DNA of 36,253 nucleotides from Oligoflexia bacterium (GCA_023250675.1 JAHFAE010000022.1:1-36253); one strand, 5' to 3'; numbered from the stretch's first letter, positions 6,207 through 15,462 are shown. A program made the numbers and translations. Notes: generated by a model from the letters alone, not told the origin.

Positions 6207-7739
6207 ATGCTCTTTACCTTCTTAATTTTCTACAGCCAAATCCTTTTTGCAGAACCCCTTAGTCTTCCGAAAGAAAAATTAGATCTTTTACGTACACCGC
6301 AACTCGAAGAATTGGTGAAGGCCTGTGAAGAAGTTAAGGGTAAGAACTTAAGTTCATGGCTCCTCGGAGAGATAAAAAAAGCTGGATTTGAAAATCTGAC
6401 TATTGAAACGACACAAATTCCGGGGTGGCAGTCCCAAAATCTTGAATTTAAATTAGGGGAAAAGGACATCGAAGGGACTTGGATTCAAGGGAGTTACGGA
6501 ACTTACGGGGATTATAAAGATCAAAATATTAAAAATGCAAACGACAAATCGGGTAAAGTCTTAACTGGCCAAATTGTTGATGTGGGGTTCGCTACTGAAT
6601 CTGTGATTAAAAACCTTGGGGCTTTAGAAGGAAGATTTTGGCTCGTTGAACGGTCAAAGCTTATTCCAAACCCAGTGGCCATAGCCGTCACAGCAGCAAA
6701 GAAAAAAGCTTTAGGAGTAATCATTTATGACCAGCAAGATAGTGTCGGTGAGAATATTTGGGGTGATCAAGTCCCCGTGACTATTCCCGTACTTGTGGTA
6801 AAGTATAAAACGGCAAAAAAAATAATTCTCAAAATTAAGCAAAATGAAGCCTTGATGACTTTGAGTATTGAAACTCATTTTCCCAAAATAAAGACTCACG
6901 AACATATTCTTGTGAAAGAAGAGAATTTGCCCCTTCCCTTTGTACTTTCAGCCAACACGAGCAATTGTCGTGAAACCTCCTCATTGCTACAGATAATGGA
7001 TTGGCTCAAAAAGTCAGAGATTTCACATCGCTGGTCATATTTTGTATTTCTAAACGAACGAGAAGACATCAGGCGGGCACACCCTGAATGGGCTAAAACT
7101 TTGACAAAAGAGTTCCCTCTTGAAAACGTTTCGCCCGATGAAATTCAAGATTTTGCGGTGAACTGGTTAATGATAGACCATTCGCCTGAGCGAATTATTA
7201 TTTTAAAAGACATTTTAGAACGAGGTACAAAAATCATGTCTAGTCTTCGGGGAGTAGTCGATGATGATCGACTACGAAAGTTTAGTGATTTACTTCATCG
7301 AGTTGATGGAGTCCCCAAAACAGATTCTCTAGGCTACCAACTCAATCAATTATTTCTAGATGAAACGGTAAATCAAATATCAAAAGGGGCAACCGATTTT
7401 AGGACGCTTCAATCACTTTATCAGCATGCGCAGAGGGGGCATTGGGATTTGGCCAAACTGTCTTGCAAGTCACTGGATGGTTTTAACTATGTTGAAAATT
7501 TGGCCTCAGATTCATTTGCTGAGATTCAAAAAGTAAAACAAAACATAATAGATCCCCAAATTTGGGGCCTATTAGCCGGCGGAATAGAAAACTTAGATAA
7601 ATTATTGGATCTCTTAGAAGGTGAACAAGATGCCCTTGAAAAACGATTGAATGATAATTTTTTCAAACTTGAATCTAGTCTAGATAAACTTGTGGGGTTG
7701 AATGTTTCGGCGAGGGCTGATACAAAAGGCGCACCATGA
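6207..7739 (+). CDS. Secreted PA-domain protein with degenerate M28-peptidase-like region
   Basis: A 510-residue protein with a short signal peptide (MLFTFLIFYSQILFA). Residues ~110-215 form a protease-associated (PA) domain (GKVLTGQIVDVG, EGRFWLVERS, AAKKKALGVIIYDQQ, VTIPVLVVKYKTAKKI), laid out as in M28 aminopeptidases. Next, residues 248-290 resemble the start of an M28 catalytic domain, but the metal-ligand block GAHxDS is absent and the ANDNASG motif reads ANTSNCRE (Asp to Thr). FVFLNERE aligns with the region of the catalytic Glu. The remaining 220 residues are mostly helical. It is most likely an inactive peptidase relative. It is translationally coupled to trmB (4-nt overlap). The ribosome site is weak. 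Confidence 0.7.
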   Translation: MLFTFLIFYSQILFAEPLSLPKEKLDLLRTPQLEELVKACEEVKGKNLSSWLLGEIKKAGFENLTIETTQIPGWQSQNLEFKLGEKDIEGTWIQGSYGTYGDYKDQNIKNANDKSGKVLTGQIVDVGFATESVIKNLGALEGRFWLVERSKLIPNPVAIAVTAAKKKALGVIIYDQQDSVGENIWGDQVPVTIPVLVVKYKTAKKIILKIKQNEALMTLSIETHFPKIKTHEHILVKEENLPLPFVLSANTSNCRETSSLLQIMDWLKKSEISHRWSYFVFLNEREDIRRAHPEWAKTLTKEFPLENVSPDEIQDFAVNWLMIDHSPERIIILKDILERGTKIMSSLRGVVDDDRLRKFSDLLHRVDGVPKTDSLGYQLNQLFLDETVNQISKGATDFRTLQSLYQHAQRGHWDLAKLSCKSLDGFNYVENLASDSFAEIQKVKQNIIDPQIWGLLAGGIENLDKLLDLLEGEQDALEKRLNDNFFKLESSLDKLVGLNVSARADTKGAP

Positions 7740-8413
7740 ATCGCTTACCCATAAGTCTGACACGCCAAATTCCCAATCCAAACATTTATGTAAAGATGTT
7801 GCCCGAATATAAAAATTGGATTTACCTTGAAGAAGAGGCCCCTCTGCATAAGGGCAAGTGGGTAGACGTATTTAATGAAACCCGCTTGCCTCTTGATCTT
7901 GAAATTGGATGTGGTAATGGTTTTTTCTTTGAGCACCAGGTGCGAAATAATTTATCCAGAAATTTACTTGGGATTGAGCTTAAATATAAACCATTGGTCC
8001 AAACAGTGAGGAGAGTGAAGCGATTAAATTTGACCAATGGTAAGGGCCTCAGATTTAACGCGCAATTTATCAATTTGATTTTTGAAAAGGAAGAACTAGA
8101 TAATGTCTATATCTATTTTCCAGATCCATGGCCAAAAACGCGCCAACTGAAAAATCGACTTTTACGCCGTGAGTTTCTAAATAATTTGTTTTCTCTCCAA
8201 AAAACTGATTGCTTTGTAGATTTCAAAACAGACTCTAAAAATTATTTTGATTTTGTTTCAGATGAAGTTAAATTTACACCGTTTGCAGTGGGACGATATT
8301 CTGAAGATCTTCACAAATCTAACTTTGCCTCTGAAAACTTCATGACCTCATTTGAGAAAATTTTTTCTAAAAAAAATCAACCTATTTATTACATGAGATG
8401 GGTTAAGACTTAG
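7736..8413 (+). CDS. trmB: tRNA (guanine-N7-)-methyltransferase
   Basis: A 225-residue protein with the TrmB hallmarks: the SAM-binding loop LEIGCGNGFFF (residue 55), IGIELKYKPL-like strand 2 (LLGIELKYKPL), the substrate/catalytic motif YIYFPDPWPKTRQLKNRLL and the late FKTDSKNYFDF segment. It makes m7G46 in the variable loop of tRNAs. Its start overlaps the upstream stop (ATGA). The family's usual length is 200-240 residues, so this is complete. Pairing with an exported pseudo-peptidase has no obvious functional meaning. Confidence 0.93.
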   Translation: MNRLPISLTRQIPNPNIYVKMLPEYKNWIYLEEEAPLHKGKWVDVFNETRLPLDLEIGCGNGFFFEHQVRNNLSRNLLGIELKYKPLVQTVRRVKRLNLTNGKGLRFNAQFINLIFEKEELDNVYIYFPDPWPKTRQLKNRLLRREFLNNLFSLQKTDCFVDFKTDSKNYFDFVSDEVKFTPFAVGRYSEDLHKSNFASENFMTSFEKIFSKKNQPIYYMRWVKT

Positions 8414-8423
8414 ACGCCTTTAG

Positions 8424-8567
8424 TCTTCAATGAATTTGAGGTAGAAATCTTTGGTCCCCGCAGCCAAGGGGCTTCGGCCCCGGATGGCTCTTGCCGAGCT
8501 TGTGCGCACGGAAGCGCGACCCCTTGGCGAAGGGGTCTGAAAATTTCTACCTCAAATTCATTGAAGA
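8424..8567. repeat. 144-nt palindromic element with structured GC-rich core
   Basis: A perfect 25-bp inverted repeat (8424-8448 and 8543-8567) encloses a 94-nt GC-rich core in an AT-rich setting. The core itself holds a hairpin AGCCA/TGGCT plus GGGGC-TTCG-GCCCC (8462-8489), a palindrome GTGCGCAC (8502-8509), and an 8-bp hairpin GACCCCTT-GGCG-AAGGGGTC (8518-8537). As RNA it could fold as one long stem closing a multi-branch loop. It lies exactly between the convergent stops of trmB and the gene at 8571-9071. It could be a bidirectional terminator, a small non-autonomous mobile element or a structured RNA. Confidence 0.8.
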
Positions 8568-8570
8568 TAA

Positions 8571-9071
8571 TTACTGGTGTTCTTTGTAGGTCAAACTCAC
8601 GGAAGCACTACTAAGTCCCTTCTTATAGTCGTCGACAGCGGCCTTCACAATGCTAGAACTGGTTTTTTCGCAAATTTTTATAACGTCGCGGGAATAGTTC
8701 ATGATTTGATCCCTTCGCTCTTTGCTCTTTTTCATTTCATCGGACAATCGATTGGCTGCTTCTTTTAGCCAGGAGGCGATCTTAATATGGGTGTTGTTAT
8801 CATGGCTAGAAGTACAGAACGTATCGCTGGATCTAATTGTAAGTGAAACCGTTTCATTGGACACAAAGTAAGCATTGGGTTTACCGTCACTGTCTTTGCC
8901 TGACTGAACAGTTCCGTAGCTGCCAAATTTTTGAGTATCCGAGAATAACCCGCCAGTAAAAATCTCGTTATTAAATGCAAACATCTTATCGAGGCATTGA
9001 CTATCTTTGGGTGTGGCCCCAAACCCGACGCCACTAAAAAAAGTAAGGGCGATAACGAATCCATGTTTCAC
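8571..9071 (-). CDS. Secreted protein of unknown function
   Basis: A 166-residue protein with a signal peptide (MKHGFVIALTFFSGVGFG). The mature part has three Cys residues (SQCLDK, DTFCTS and IKICEK), a beta-like first half and a helical second half (IASWLKEAANRLSDEMKKSKERRDQI). No family is recognised. The ribosome site is weak (GGTGAAAC just before the ATG). Its stop codon lies 3 nt from the palindromic element. Confidence 0.65.
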   Translation of the reverse strand: MKHGFVIALTFFSGVGFGATPKDSQCLDKMFAFNNEIFTGGLFSDTQKFGSYGTVQSGKDSDGKPNAYFVSNETVSLTIRSSDTFCTSSHDNNTHIKIASWLKEAANRLSDEMKKSKERRDQIMNYSRDVIKICEKTSSSIVKAAVDDYKKGLSSASVSLTYKEHQ

Positions 9072-9202
9072 CGAAATATATTATCAACATTCAGCGTCGA
9101 AGTAAAAGTGTGTGAAAACTCCTAGACTTAGGGCTTATTGGGGAGTGATTTTCCAAATGATGCCAGGGGATGACGATTCAAAGGCAACTCCCTTTCTTTT
9201 TC

Positions 9203-9490
9203 TTACCAGTAACTGGTCGTAATAACGACAGGACCATTTACCCTTGTAAGGCACGAAATCCTCACATCGAACTTTAGTTTTTCACGAACTAAAAGTTTTT
9301 TTTCTAGAGGCGTGGGGGCAGTGAGGTTTTCCATTCCTTCTACAACCTTTACAAAACACCTTGCACAAACTCCTTCGGCACTGCAAGAGCTTCCGATGGG
9401 AAGATTGGCTTTGATGATAGTGGTCATTAAATTAGTTCCTTTTTGAACCTCTGCAACTAAATTATCTGGTAGAAAGGTCACTGCAACCAT
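9203..9490 (-). CDS. Plant/adrenodoxin-type [2Fe-2S] ferredoxin
   Basis: A 95-residue protein with the C-x5-C-x2-C...C ligand pattern: Cys36, Cys42 and Cys45 in SCSAEGVCARC, and Cys80 in RISCLTRV. The beta-grasp start (VTFLPDNLVAEVQKGTNLM) and the length fit soluble electron-transfer ferredoxins. Partner enzymes are not evident in the neighbourhood; trxB lies nearby but uses NADPH. It is transcribed alone and divergently from the SDR gene. Confidence 0.9.
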   Translation of the reverse strand: MVAVTFLPDNLVAEVQKGTNLMTTIIKANLPIGSSCSAEGVCARCFVKVVEGMENLTAPTPLEKKLLVREKLKFDVRISCLTRVNGPVVITTSYW

Positions 9491-9549
9491 GTGAACATTT
9501 TAGATGTAGATCTCTAGCAAGATCAATGACGTCATGTTAATAATTTTCT

Positions 9550-10221
9550 ATGTTTAAGCGTGCACTAGTAATAGGGGCGAGCCGGGGGTTAGGAAAGGCC
9601 ATTTCTCAGTTACTTCCATTAGAATGCGATCAATTGTCTCTTCTAACATTAGTATCTCGAAAATCTTCGCTGGTAACACATTCTGGAATTTCAATTGAGT
9701 CCTACAACCTTGATATGAGTAATGTTGAAGATCAGATCGCCGTTTCAATGAATATTAAAGATAAAAAGTATGATCTTTTATTTTACGTTGCCGGCGGGGG
9801 CCCACACGGCGAATACGCAAAGAAAGAATGGAAAAATCATCAGTGGTCCCTCCAAGTAAATCTCGTGGCTCCCATGGGGGCCGTTCATACATGGTTGAAT
9901 TCAAGAGAGAAAAGTTCTAAAGGTAAATTTATTCTCATCGGCAGCCATATTGCCGAGAGGGCGCCTGACCCTCTAGCATCAAGTTACGCGGCGGGCAAAC
10001 ACGGGTTGTTTGGCTTTGTGAGTTCTTTGCAGAGCGAATTAAATGGTAATTCAAACAAAGTATGGCTTGCGTCGCCAACTTATTTGAATACAGATTTGTT
10101 GCCAACTTCAGCCAAAGTACGCCATGATGGAACGAAGATTTTAGAAGTAGACTCAGTGGCCCAGCGAATTTTAAGTTGGGTATTTGACGAAAATGGCACC
10201 TGGCATCAGGTGCTTGATTAG
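9550..10221 (+). CDS. Short-chain dehydrogenase/reductase family protein
   Basis: A 223-residue SDR with the cofactor motif GASRGLG (residues 9-15) and catalytic residues Ser132, Tyr146 and Lys150 (SSYAAGKHG). The usual NNAG is replaced by VAGGGP. It is shorter than classical SDRs, with a reduced C-terminal substrate part. The substrate is unknown. The gene stops 10 nt before trxB starts, so the two probably share a transcript. Confidence 0.85.
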   Translation: MFKRALVIGASRGLGKAISQLLPLECDQLSLLTLVSRKSSLVTHSGISIESYNLDMSNVEDQIAVSMNIKDKKYDLLFYVAGGGPHGEYAKKEWKNHQWSLQVNLVAPMGAVHTWLNSREKSSKGKFILIGSHIAERAPDPLASSYAAGKHGLFGFVSSLQSELNGNSNKVWLASPTYLNTDLLPTSAKVRHDGTKILEVDSVAQRILSWVFDENGTWHQVLD

Positions 10222-10231
10222 TGGAACTCAT

Positions 10232-11155
10232 ATGAATACAGAAAATGTAATTATCATTGGCTCTGGCCCCGCTGGTTACACGGCGGCCATTTATGCGGCG
10301 AGAGCAAACCTTAAGCCTTTGATGTTCGAGGGATTAACACCAGGTGGTCAGCTTATGATCACTTCAGACGTAGAAAATTATCCGGGATTTGACGAAGGAA
10401 TTACAGGTCCTGAGTTAATGGAAGTTATGCGTAAACAGGCCCAGCGCTTTGAAACCCGATTCATAACAAAAGATATTACCCGAGTAGATTTTTCAAAACG
10501 GCCTTTTAAGGTTTGGGAAGAAGACGAAAAATATCAGGCGCAGACAGTTATAATTACCACCGGTGCCAGTGCTAAATGGATGGGCATTGATAGCGAGAAA
10601 AAGTTTATGGGTAAAGGCGTTTCTGCTTGTGCCACATGTGACGGGGCGTTCTTTAAAAATAAAAATGTAGTTGTCGTGGGCGGCGGTGATTCGGCCATGG
10701 AAGAAGCTACTTTTTTAACTCGATTTTGCCCAACGGTTTATCTTATTCATCGGCGCGAAGAATTTCGGGCAAGTAAGATTATGCAAGATCGAGTTCTGAA
10801 GAATCTAAAAATTAAGCCCCTCTATAATTCGGTCATTGAAGAAATTGTGGGCACAAATGTTGTAAATGGTGTTCGACTTAAAAATGTGGTGGATGGAAAA
10901 ACATCAGATCTAAAAGTCGACGGTGTATTCATGGCTATCGGTCACTCCCCCAATACCAAGATTTTTAAGGACTTCATAAAGACAAACGAAACGGGCTATC
11001 TGCTTACTAAACCAGGCACTACTTCGACTAACATCCCAGGGATTTTCGCGGCGGGCGATGTTCAAGACCATGTCTACCGACAGGCCGTTACAGCTGCTGG
11101 GTCTGGTTGTATGGCCGCGCTTGAAGCTGAAAGATTCTTAGAAGCAAATCATTAG
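10232..11155 (+). CDS. trxB: Thioredoxin reductase (NADPH)
   Basis: A 307-residue flavoprotein with the FAD motif GSGPAGYTAAIYAARA (residue 10), the redox-active disulfide CATC (Cys133 and Cys136, followed by DGAFF), the NADPH motif VGGGDSAMEEA, and the C-terminal FAD motif IFAAGDVQDH. Its length matches bacterial TrxB. It reduces thioredoxin with NADPH in the cytoplasm. The ATG at 10232 is chosen because the family starts right at the first glycine motif; the longer frame from 10184 runs into the SDR gene. Confidence 0.95.
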   Translation: MNTENVIIIGSGPAGYTAAIYAARANLKPLMFEGLTPGGQLMITSDVENYPGFDEGITGPELMEVMRKQAQRFETRFITKDITRVDFSKRPFKVWEEDEKYQAQTVIITTGASAKWMGIDSEKKFMGKGVSACATCDGAFFKNKNVVVVGGGDSAMEEATFLTRFCPTVYLIHRREEFRASKIMQDRVLKNLKIKPLYNSVIEEIVGTNVVNGVRLKNVVDGKTSDLKVDGVFMAIGHSPNTKIFKDFIKTNETGYLLTKPGTTSTNIPGIFAAGDVQDHVYRQAVTAAGSGCMAALEAERFLEANH

Positions 11156-11311
11156 ACTTCCCAAGGTAGAGTGACAAAATTAAGTCAAATGAGTTGTTTG
11201 GTGGATTGAATCTCGGGCAAACCCAGACCTTTTTCTTGAGAATAGTCTTGAGTCATTTCTTGTGGACTTTTTATACTTAAAAGACAAACTAAAATCATTG
11301 AGGGAGACTTG

Positions 11312-11815
11312 ATGTCGCGCGGCTCAAACAAGTCAACAAGTACAAAAAAGCTTGTTGAAAAAATAGAAAAAATGACCCGCGACAAAATCACCCGTGAAAA
11401 AGTTGTATCTCTTAATGACTTTCGTCAGTTAAAGAAAAAAGAAGAACCAAAGACTATCCTTGTTATTGATGATGACGAAACCATGCGCCAGGCTCTTAAG
11501 CGCATTTTTGAAAGTGAGGGTTTCAAAGTACTTCTTGCATCCGATGGAACTCAACTCTCTAATGTCTTAGATGAATCCCAATTAGAGCTCATCGTTTTAG
11601 ATATTGGCCTACCTTGGATCAACGGTTTTGAATTGTGTAAGCTCCTTCGAGAAAACGAAGAGCTTAAAAAAATTCCCTTAGTTTTTATATCTGCTCGAAC
11701 CAGCGAATTAGATATACGCCGGGGTTTTGAATTAGGTGCCGACGATTATATTAAAAAGCCTTTTGACGTTAATGAGATCAAGAATACCGTCCGCACCCTC
11801 CTAAAATTGAGATGA
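11312..11815 (+). CDS. Single-domain response regulator (CheY-like) with Lys-rich N-terminal extension
   Basis: A 167-residue protein. Residues 1-45 are charged and probably disordered; residues 48-167 are a receiver domain with the acidic pocket DDD (53-55), phospho-acceptor Asp97 (VLDIGLPWINGFEL), Ser127 (FISARTSE) and Lys149 (DDYIKKPFD). There is no output domain, so it would act by protein-protein contact. No kinase gene is adjacent. AGGGAG lies 5 nt before the ATG; an abutting TTG at 11309 is the other possible start. Confidence 0.88.
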   Translation: MSRGSNKSTSTKKLVEKIEKMTRDKITREKVVSLNDFRQLKKKEEPKTILVIDDDETMRQALKRIFESEGFKVLLASDGTQLSNVLDESQLELIVLDIGLPWINGFELCKLLRENEELKKIPLVFISARTSELDIRRGFELGADDYIKKPFDVNEIKNTVRTLLKLR

Positions 11816-11825
11816 GTTTGCCTTA

Positions 11826-11838
11826 GCCCGTTAAGGGC
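11826..11838 (+). terminator. Possible weak terminator after the response regulator
   Basis: A small hairpin GCCC-GTTAA-GGGC begins 11 nt after the stop and is followed by ATTT. The stem is only 4 bp and the T run short, so this is tentative. Confidence 0.3.
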
Positions 11839-11901
11839 ATTTAGATGTAAAATGGATTAAATTAAAAAACAAATTATCTTAGAAGCAAGCCGGGCAAGTG
11901 T

Positions 11902-11918
11902 TTGGCGCGTCGCGCCAA
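11902..11918. repeat. 17-bp palindrome upstream of the protease gene
   Basis: TTGGCGCG-T-CGCGCCAA is an 8-bp perfect inverted repeat around a single base in an AT-rich spacer, about 100 nt upstream of the subtilase start. It could be a protein binding site, or a hairpin ending the preceding transcript. Confidence 0.5.
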
Positions 11919-12016
11919 TTCGTCATTTTCAAATTCTAAATATTGGTTCAATGAGCTGGACTTCATCCATGTGAATCGAAATACAATGATTCAACTCAAT
12001 TTAAAAGGAGGATATC

Positions 12017-13744
12017 GTGGGTCTACATCGGCTTCAAATCAGTTTAATAACTCTTGCGCTCGCCATTTCAGTAAGTGTTTTCGCAAAAAATTCTCCAAAA
12101 AAATATGAACTCTACAAACCCGGAGAAGTTCTTGTGAAGCTTTCTGATTCAGCTCCAAGGGATTGGGGTTTGAAGGTGTCTCAAAAACTTGAGGCACTAA
12201 AGATTAAGGACTTGGGCGCAATTTCCCTTGTTTTTTCGAATTGGAGAAAACTTTCTTTTCCCGTCGATTCAGATATGAATAGCGTCATTAAGTTTGTTTC
12301 TAAAGTCGATAACGTAGTGCACGTGGAGCCGCATTTTCTTTACCACCTTTTGGGGTATGTTCCCCAAGAAGCAAGTTTTAAAAATCAGTGGGCTCTTTTT
12401 AATTCTGGGCAAAGTGTATATGGTACTTCCGGAACAATGGGTGCAGATATCAATATGCTACGGACATGGAATATCAGTCCCGGCGTTAGATTTGCGGCCA
12501 AAAATGTTGTAGTAGCTGTTATTGACACGGGAATTGCCTTTGCACATCCTGATTTAAATGAAAATATTTGGACAAATTCTAAAGAAATTCCTGCAGATGG
12601 TGTGGATAACGATCAAAACGGTTACATCGATGATGAGCACGGTTGGGATTGGAGTGAACTGGGAGACATTCACCAACCAGGATATAAAAATGGAGACAAC
12701 AATCCCGAAGACGACGTTTTTCATGGCACTCATGTGTCAGGCATCATAGGCGCTTCTCATAACTCAAAGGGTGTTGCTGGGATAAATGCAGCTGTTCAAT
12801 TGATGCCGCTGCGATTTATCAGTAGGACAAATGGCTCAGTAGAGGGGGCGGTAAAGGCCATAGAATATGCTGTTCAAATGGGAGCTGATGTCATCAATGC
12901 AAGCTGGGGAGGAAGCGGCAATTCGCTTTTGATATCAGAGGCCATCGGCTACGCAAAAGACCATGGGCTGCTTTTTATCGCCGCCGCAGGTAATGATGGC
13001 ATGGACAATGACTCGTTACCGTCATTTCCTTCCAATGACAGCAACGCGCTCTCTGTAGCAGCAACAGATAATAATGACCGACTTACTCTATTTTCAAATT
13101 TTGGAAGAAACAAAGTACACATCGGAGCTCCTGGTTATTATATAGAGTCCACAATGCCGCCTGTTTGGTATGCGAAAAATAATGTGGCTATGATGTCAGG
13201 TACTTCCATGGCAGCTCCCCAAGTAACAGGTGTGGCCGCAATGTTGATCGGGCTTTTTCCTGACAAATACAAAGGAAAGCCAGAAGCCTTACGAAAGAGA
13301 TTACTAGAATCATCTGATACACAAATGAACTTAATATCTCGTGTGTCTTCGGGGGGAAGACTCAATGCTTATAACGCGATCATGGGAGTAACAACACCCG
13401 GCCACTATGATTCTGAAGAAATCACCTGGACAAAAAAAGTTGATCGAATAATTGAATCAAGACACCCCTACGAAAATAATACTCTTAAAGAATGGACCAT
13501 AAAACATCCTGGCGCTCAATGGATAAGATTGAAATTGGGGAGGTATGCCTTAGAGTCCATCAACGACGGGGTTGAACTTTACGATACTCAAGGCCAGATA
13601 GTCGATATCATCAGCGGCTTCGGAATGGATACCCCGAGTAAACCTATAAAAGGAGACGAAGTCAAAATAGTCTTTAGGTCAGGGAAAATGGTTACCGGTT
13701 GGGGTTTTGAGATTCTTGGCTACGAAGTATCGGAGGAGCGATGA
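12017..13744 (+). CDS. Secreted subtilisin-like serine protease (S8) with C-terminal CUB-like domain
   Basis: A 575-residue protein. It has a signal peptide (MGLHRLQISLITLALAISVS), then an I9-like propeptide region (~30-115, beginning YKPGEVLVKL). The S8 catalytic domain (~120-445) has Asp170 (VAVIDTGIA), His236 (HGTHVSG), oxyanion Asn326 (AAAGNDG) and Ser397 (SGTSMAAP). The last ~110 residues look like a CUB-like beta-sandwich (WIRLKLGRYAL, DGVELYD, WGFEILGYEV) of the kind that helps binding or secretion. The start is GTG behind an ideal AAAGGAGG. An exported protease suits prey or host protein degradation, but that role is inference. It overlaps the next gene by 4 nt. Confidence 0.93.
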   Translation: MGLHRLQISLITLALAISVSVFAKNSPKKYELYKPGEVLVKLSDSAPRDWGLKVSQKLEALKIKDLGAISLVFSNWRKLSFPVDSDMNSVIKFVSKVDNVVHVEPHFLYHLLGYVPQEASFKNQWALFNSGQSVYGTSGTMGADINMLRTWNISPGVRFAAKNVVVAVIDTGIAFAHPDLNENIWTNSKEIPADGVDNDQNGYIDDEHGWDWSELGDIHQPGYKNGDNNPEDDVFHGTHVSGIIGASHNSKGVAGINAAVQLMPLRFISRTNGSVEGAVKAIEYAVQMGADVINASWGGSGNSLLISEAIGYAKDHGLLFIAAAGNDGMDNDSLPSFPSNDSNALSVAATDNNDRLTLFSNFGRNKVHIGAPGYYIESTMPPVWYAKNNVAMMSGTSMAAPQVTGVAAMLIGLFPDKYKGKPEALRKRLLESSDTQMNLISRVSSGGRLNAYNAIMGVTTPGHYDSEEITWTKKVDRIIESRHPYENNTLKEWTIKHPGAQWIRLKLGRYALESINDGVELYDTQGQIVDIISGFGMDTPSKPIKGDEVKIVFRSGKMVTGWGFEILGYEVSEER

Positions 13745-15462
13745 AATTTACAATTGGATTAGTTCTTATTGTCTTTGTCGGGAGCGTTTCACAAGCCCAT
13801 TCTCATTTGGGATCCCAGTCGGTCTTACTAGATTCTTTGAAGAAGAAAGTTTCTATTTCAAATATTGGCCCAAATTTTGGATCGTATCGCCGCGGAGAAT
13901 TTCAAATCATTAAGATCGGAGAAAAATTTGCAAGTGTATTTACCAATTCTGGAGATCCCATAGCTATATACGATTTAACGTTACCCCCGCTTTCCCAAAA
14001 AGAACTCTATTTAGGTGCGTTTGGTATTGGAGACTTGAATATTCGAAATCTTCTTAAGTTGGTCAAAAATTCTTTATCGGCGGGTAAAGAAGCCAGTGCC
14101 TTAGCTGATAACCCAGACGACCCGAACGATTCTCCACCTGAGGAACTGACACAGTTTTACGAGAAATTAAGAATAGACGCTTTGGATGGTGATAAAGCTT
14201 TTTCTAAAATCCGGTTGACGGATACTTGGGCTCTTAGCAACCACATAGAAAAAAGGGATCAAAAACCTGGAGTACCTTTACCTGAAGGCGCAAGTTTTAG
14301 TTTGAACGACCTACAATTTAATAATAATTATCAAAAAGAAAATTTTCTGAAGACATTTTCTTATTTTATGAATGTCGTCGAAACTTTGAAGTATTGGGAC
14401 AGAACAAATATTGAAAAAGCATTAAATGAATTTCAATTTCGTTACATTCCTAAACAAAAAGGTTATGAAATCATCTGGGATAGATCTCAAAGATCAGCTG
14501 TTGAAGACAACCCTGTTCCTCTCTCAGTGGTAGACTTTAGTTATCTGACAAAAAATCACGATACCAAGATTCAACTTTTGCGCAATGCGCAGAGTTTGCT
14601 TCGACTTGTAGATAAAACACCGTTGAAACTTCCACTGAGCATCGTCATTTGCCAAATTGCCTACGGTCAGATTGAGCGCCTCGAGTATCATGAAAGAAGG
14701 CTTATTGGCCTATTAGAATCCATGGAGAGATTTGAATACCAAGGTGAACCACTCCCCAAGGGGCTAATAGAGGTGAGCCTTGAACTTCTCTATTTGAATG
14801 GAATAAATGGCGGTATTGTAATCGATGCGAGTTCTCCAAAACTCTCTACAAGAAGTAAAAATCTAAACTACGAAGATGTGGCCTCAGGTTTGGTTTTGGC
14901 GAAACTAAAAAAATTACTTTCTTCTGATTTAAAATTTGAAACATTTGCGGGAACAAAGTTTATCGTCATTAGAGAAAAACAAACAGGTACCTTGCGGTCA
15001 ATCGTAAGCGCCGCCATTAAACCAAGTTTTCTATTTCAGTATGTTGCCAAACACGTGGACGGGCGCTCTATGACAAAAAAATGGTTGGAGCGAGAATTGG
15101 TCACAGCCGCAGCCACCTTGGCCACAGGGCTTCTGCCAACTTCCTTTTTCTTTAAACTAGTAAATTCTAATATCGGTATAACTATTGAGCCTATGATTTT
15201 TCAAGTCCTTATACGGTCTCAAATGGATATTGAAAAAATAATGGAAGGCGAATTGGCCTCGTTAGTCGACGAAACTATTGCAGGTAAAACGACACTGCCC
15301 CTGAGTCATGACGAACTTTTATTTGTTCAAAAGTCACTGAGAAAATCCCTTGTTAACCCCTATGAACTTAAACTCGAAGAAGAAGGGGCTGCCATGAAAG
15401 CAAGTTTGGAAGCCCTTAAAGAACGATTCGGAATTGGGCAAAACGCTGATCTTATGCTCTAA
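13741..15462 (+). CDS. Secreted protein of unknown function coupled to the subtilase
   Basis: A 573-residue protein starting inside the protease stop (ATGA), so its synthesis is tied to the protease. It has a signal peptide ([19 protein letters not shown]), a beta-rich N-terminal part (~20-95), an acidic linker ([14 protein letters not shown]), and a long, mostly helical C-terminal part ending in a charged helix ([18 protein letters not shown]). No catalytic motif is apparent. Plausible roles are protease inhibitor, chaperone or partner, but nothing in the sequence proves this. The end overlaps the convergent oppF stop by 4 nt. Confidence 0.8.
   Translation: MKFTIGLVLIVFVGSVSQAHSHLGSQSVLLDSLKKKVSISNIGPNFGSYRRGEFQIIKIGEKFASVFTNSGDPIAIYDLTLPPLSQKELYLGAFGIGDLNIRNLLKLVKNSLSAGKEASALADNPDDPNDSPPEELTQFYEKLRIDALDGDKAFSKIRLTDTWALSNHIEKRDQKPGVPLPEGASFSLNDLQFNNNYQKENFLKTFSYFMNVVETLKYWDRTNIEKALNEFQFRYIPKQKGYEIIWDRSQRSAVEDNPVPLSVVDFSYLTKNHDTKIQLLRNAQSLLRLVDKTPLKLPLSIVICQIAYGQIERLEYHERRLIGLLESMERFEYQGEPLPKGLIEVSLELLYLNGINGGIVIDASSPKLSTRSKNLNYEDVASGLVLAKLKKLLSSDLKFETFAGTKFIVIREKQTGTLRSIVSAAIKPSFLFQYVAKHVDGRSMTKKWLERELVTAAATLATGLLPTSFFFKLVNSNIGITIEPMIFQVLIRSQMDIEKIMEGELASLVDETIAGKTTLPLSHDELLFVQKSLRKSLVNPYELKLEEEGAAMKASLEALKERFGIGQNADLML

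Noticed and set aside
9526-9535. ATGACGTCAT palindrome between the ferredoxin and SDR genes
   Set aside because: A 10-bp palindrome alone is too short to call an operator, and no promoter elements position it.
11902-12108. Plus-strand 68-codon frame before the protease
   Set aside because: It starts in a palindrome without a ribosome site and overlaps the protease start in another frame; the protease has an ideal ribosome site.
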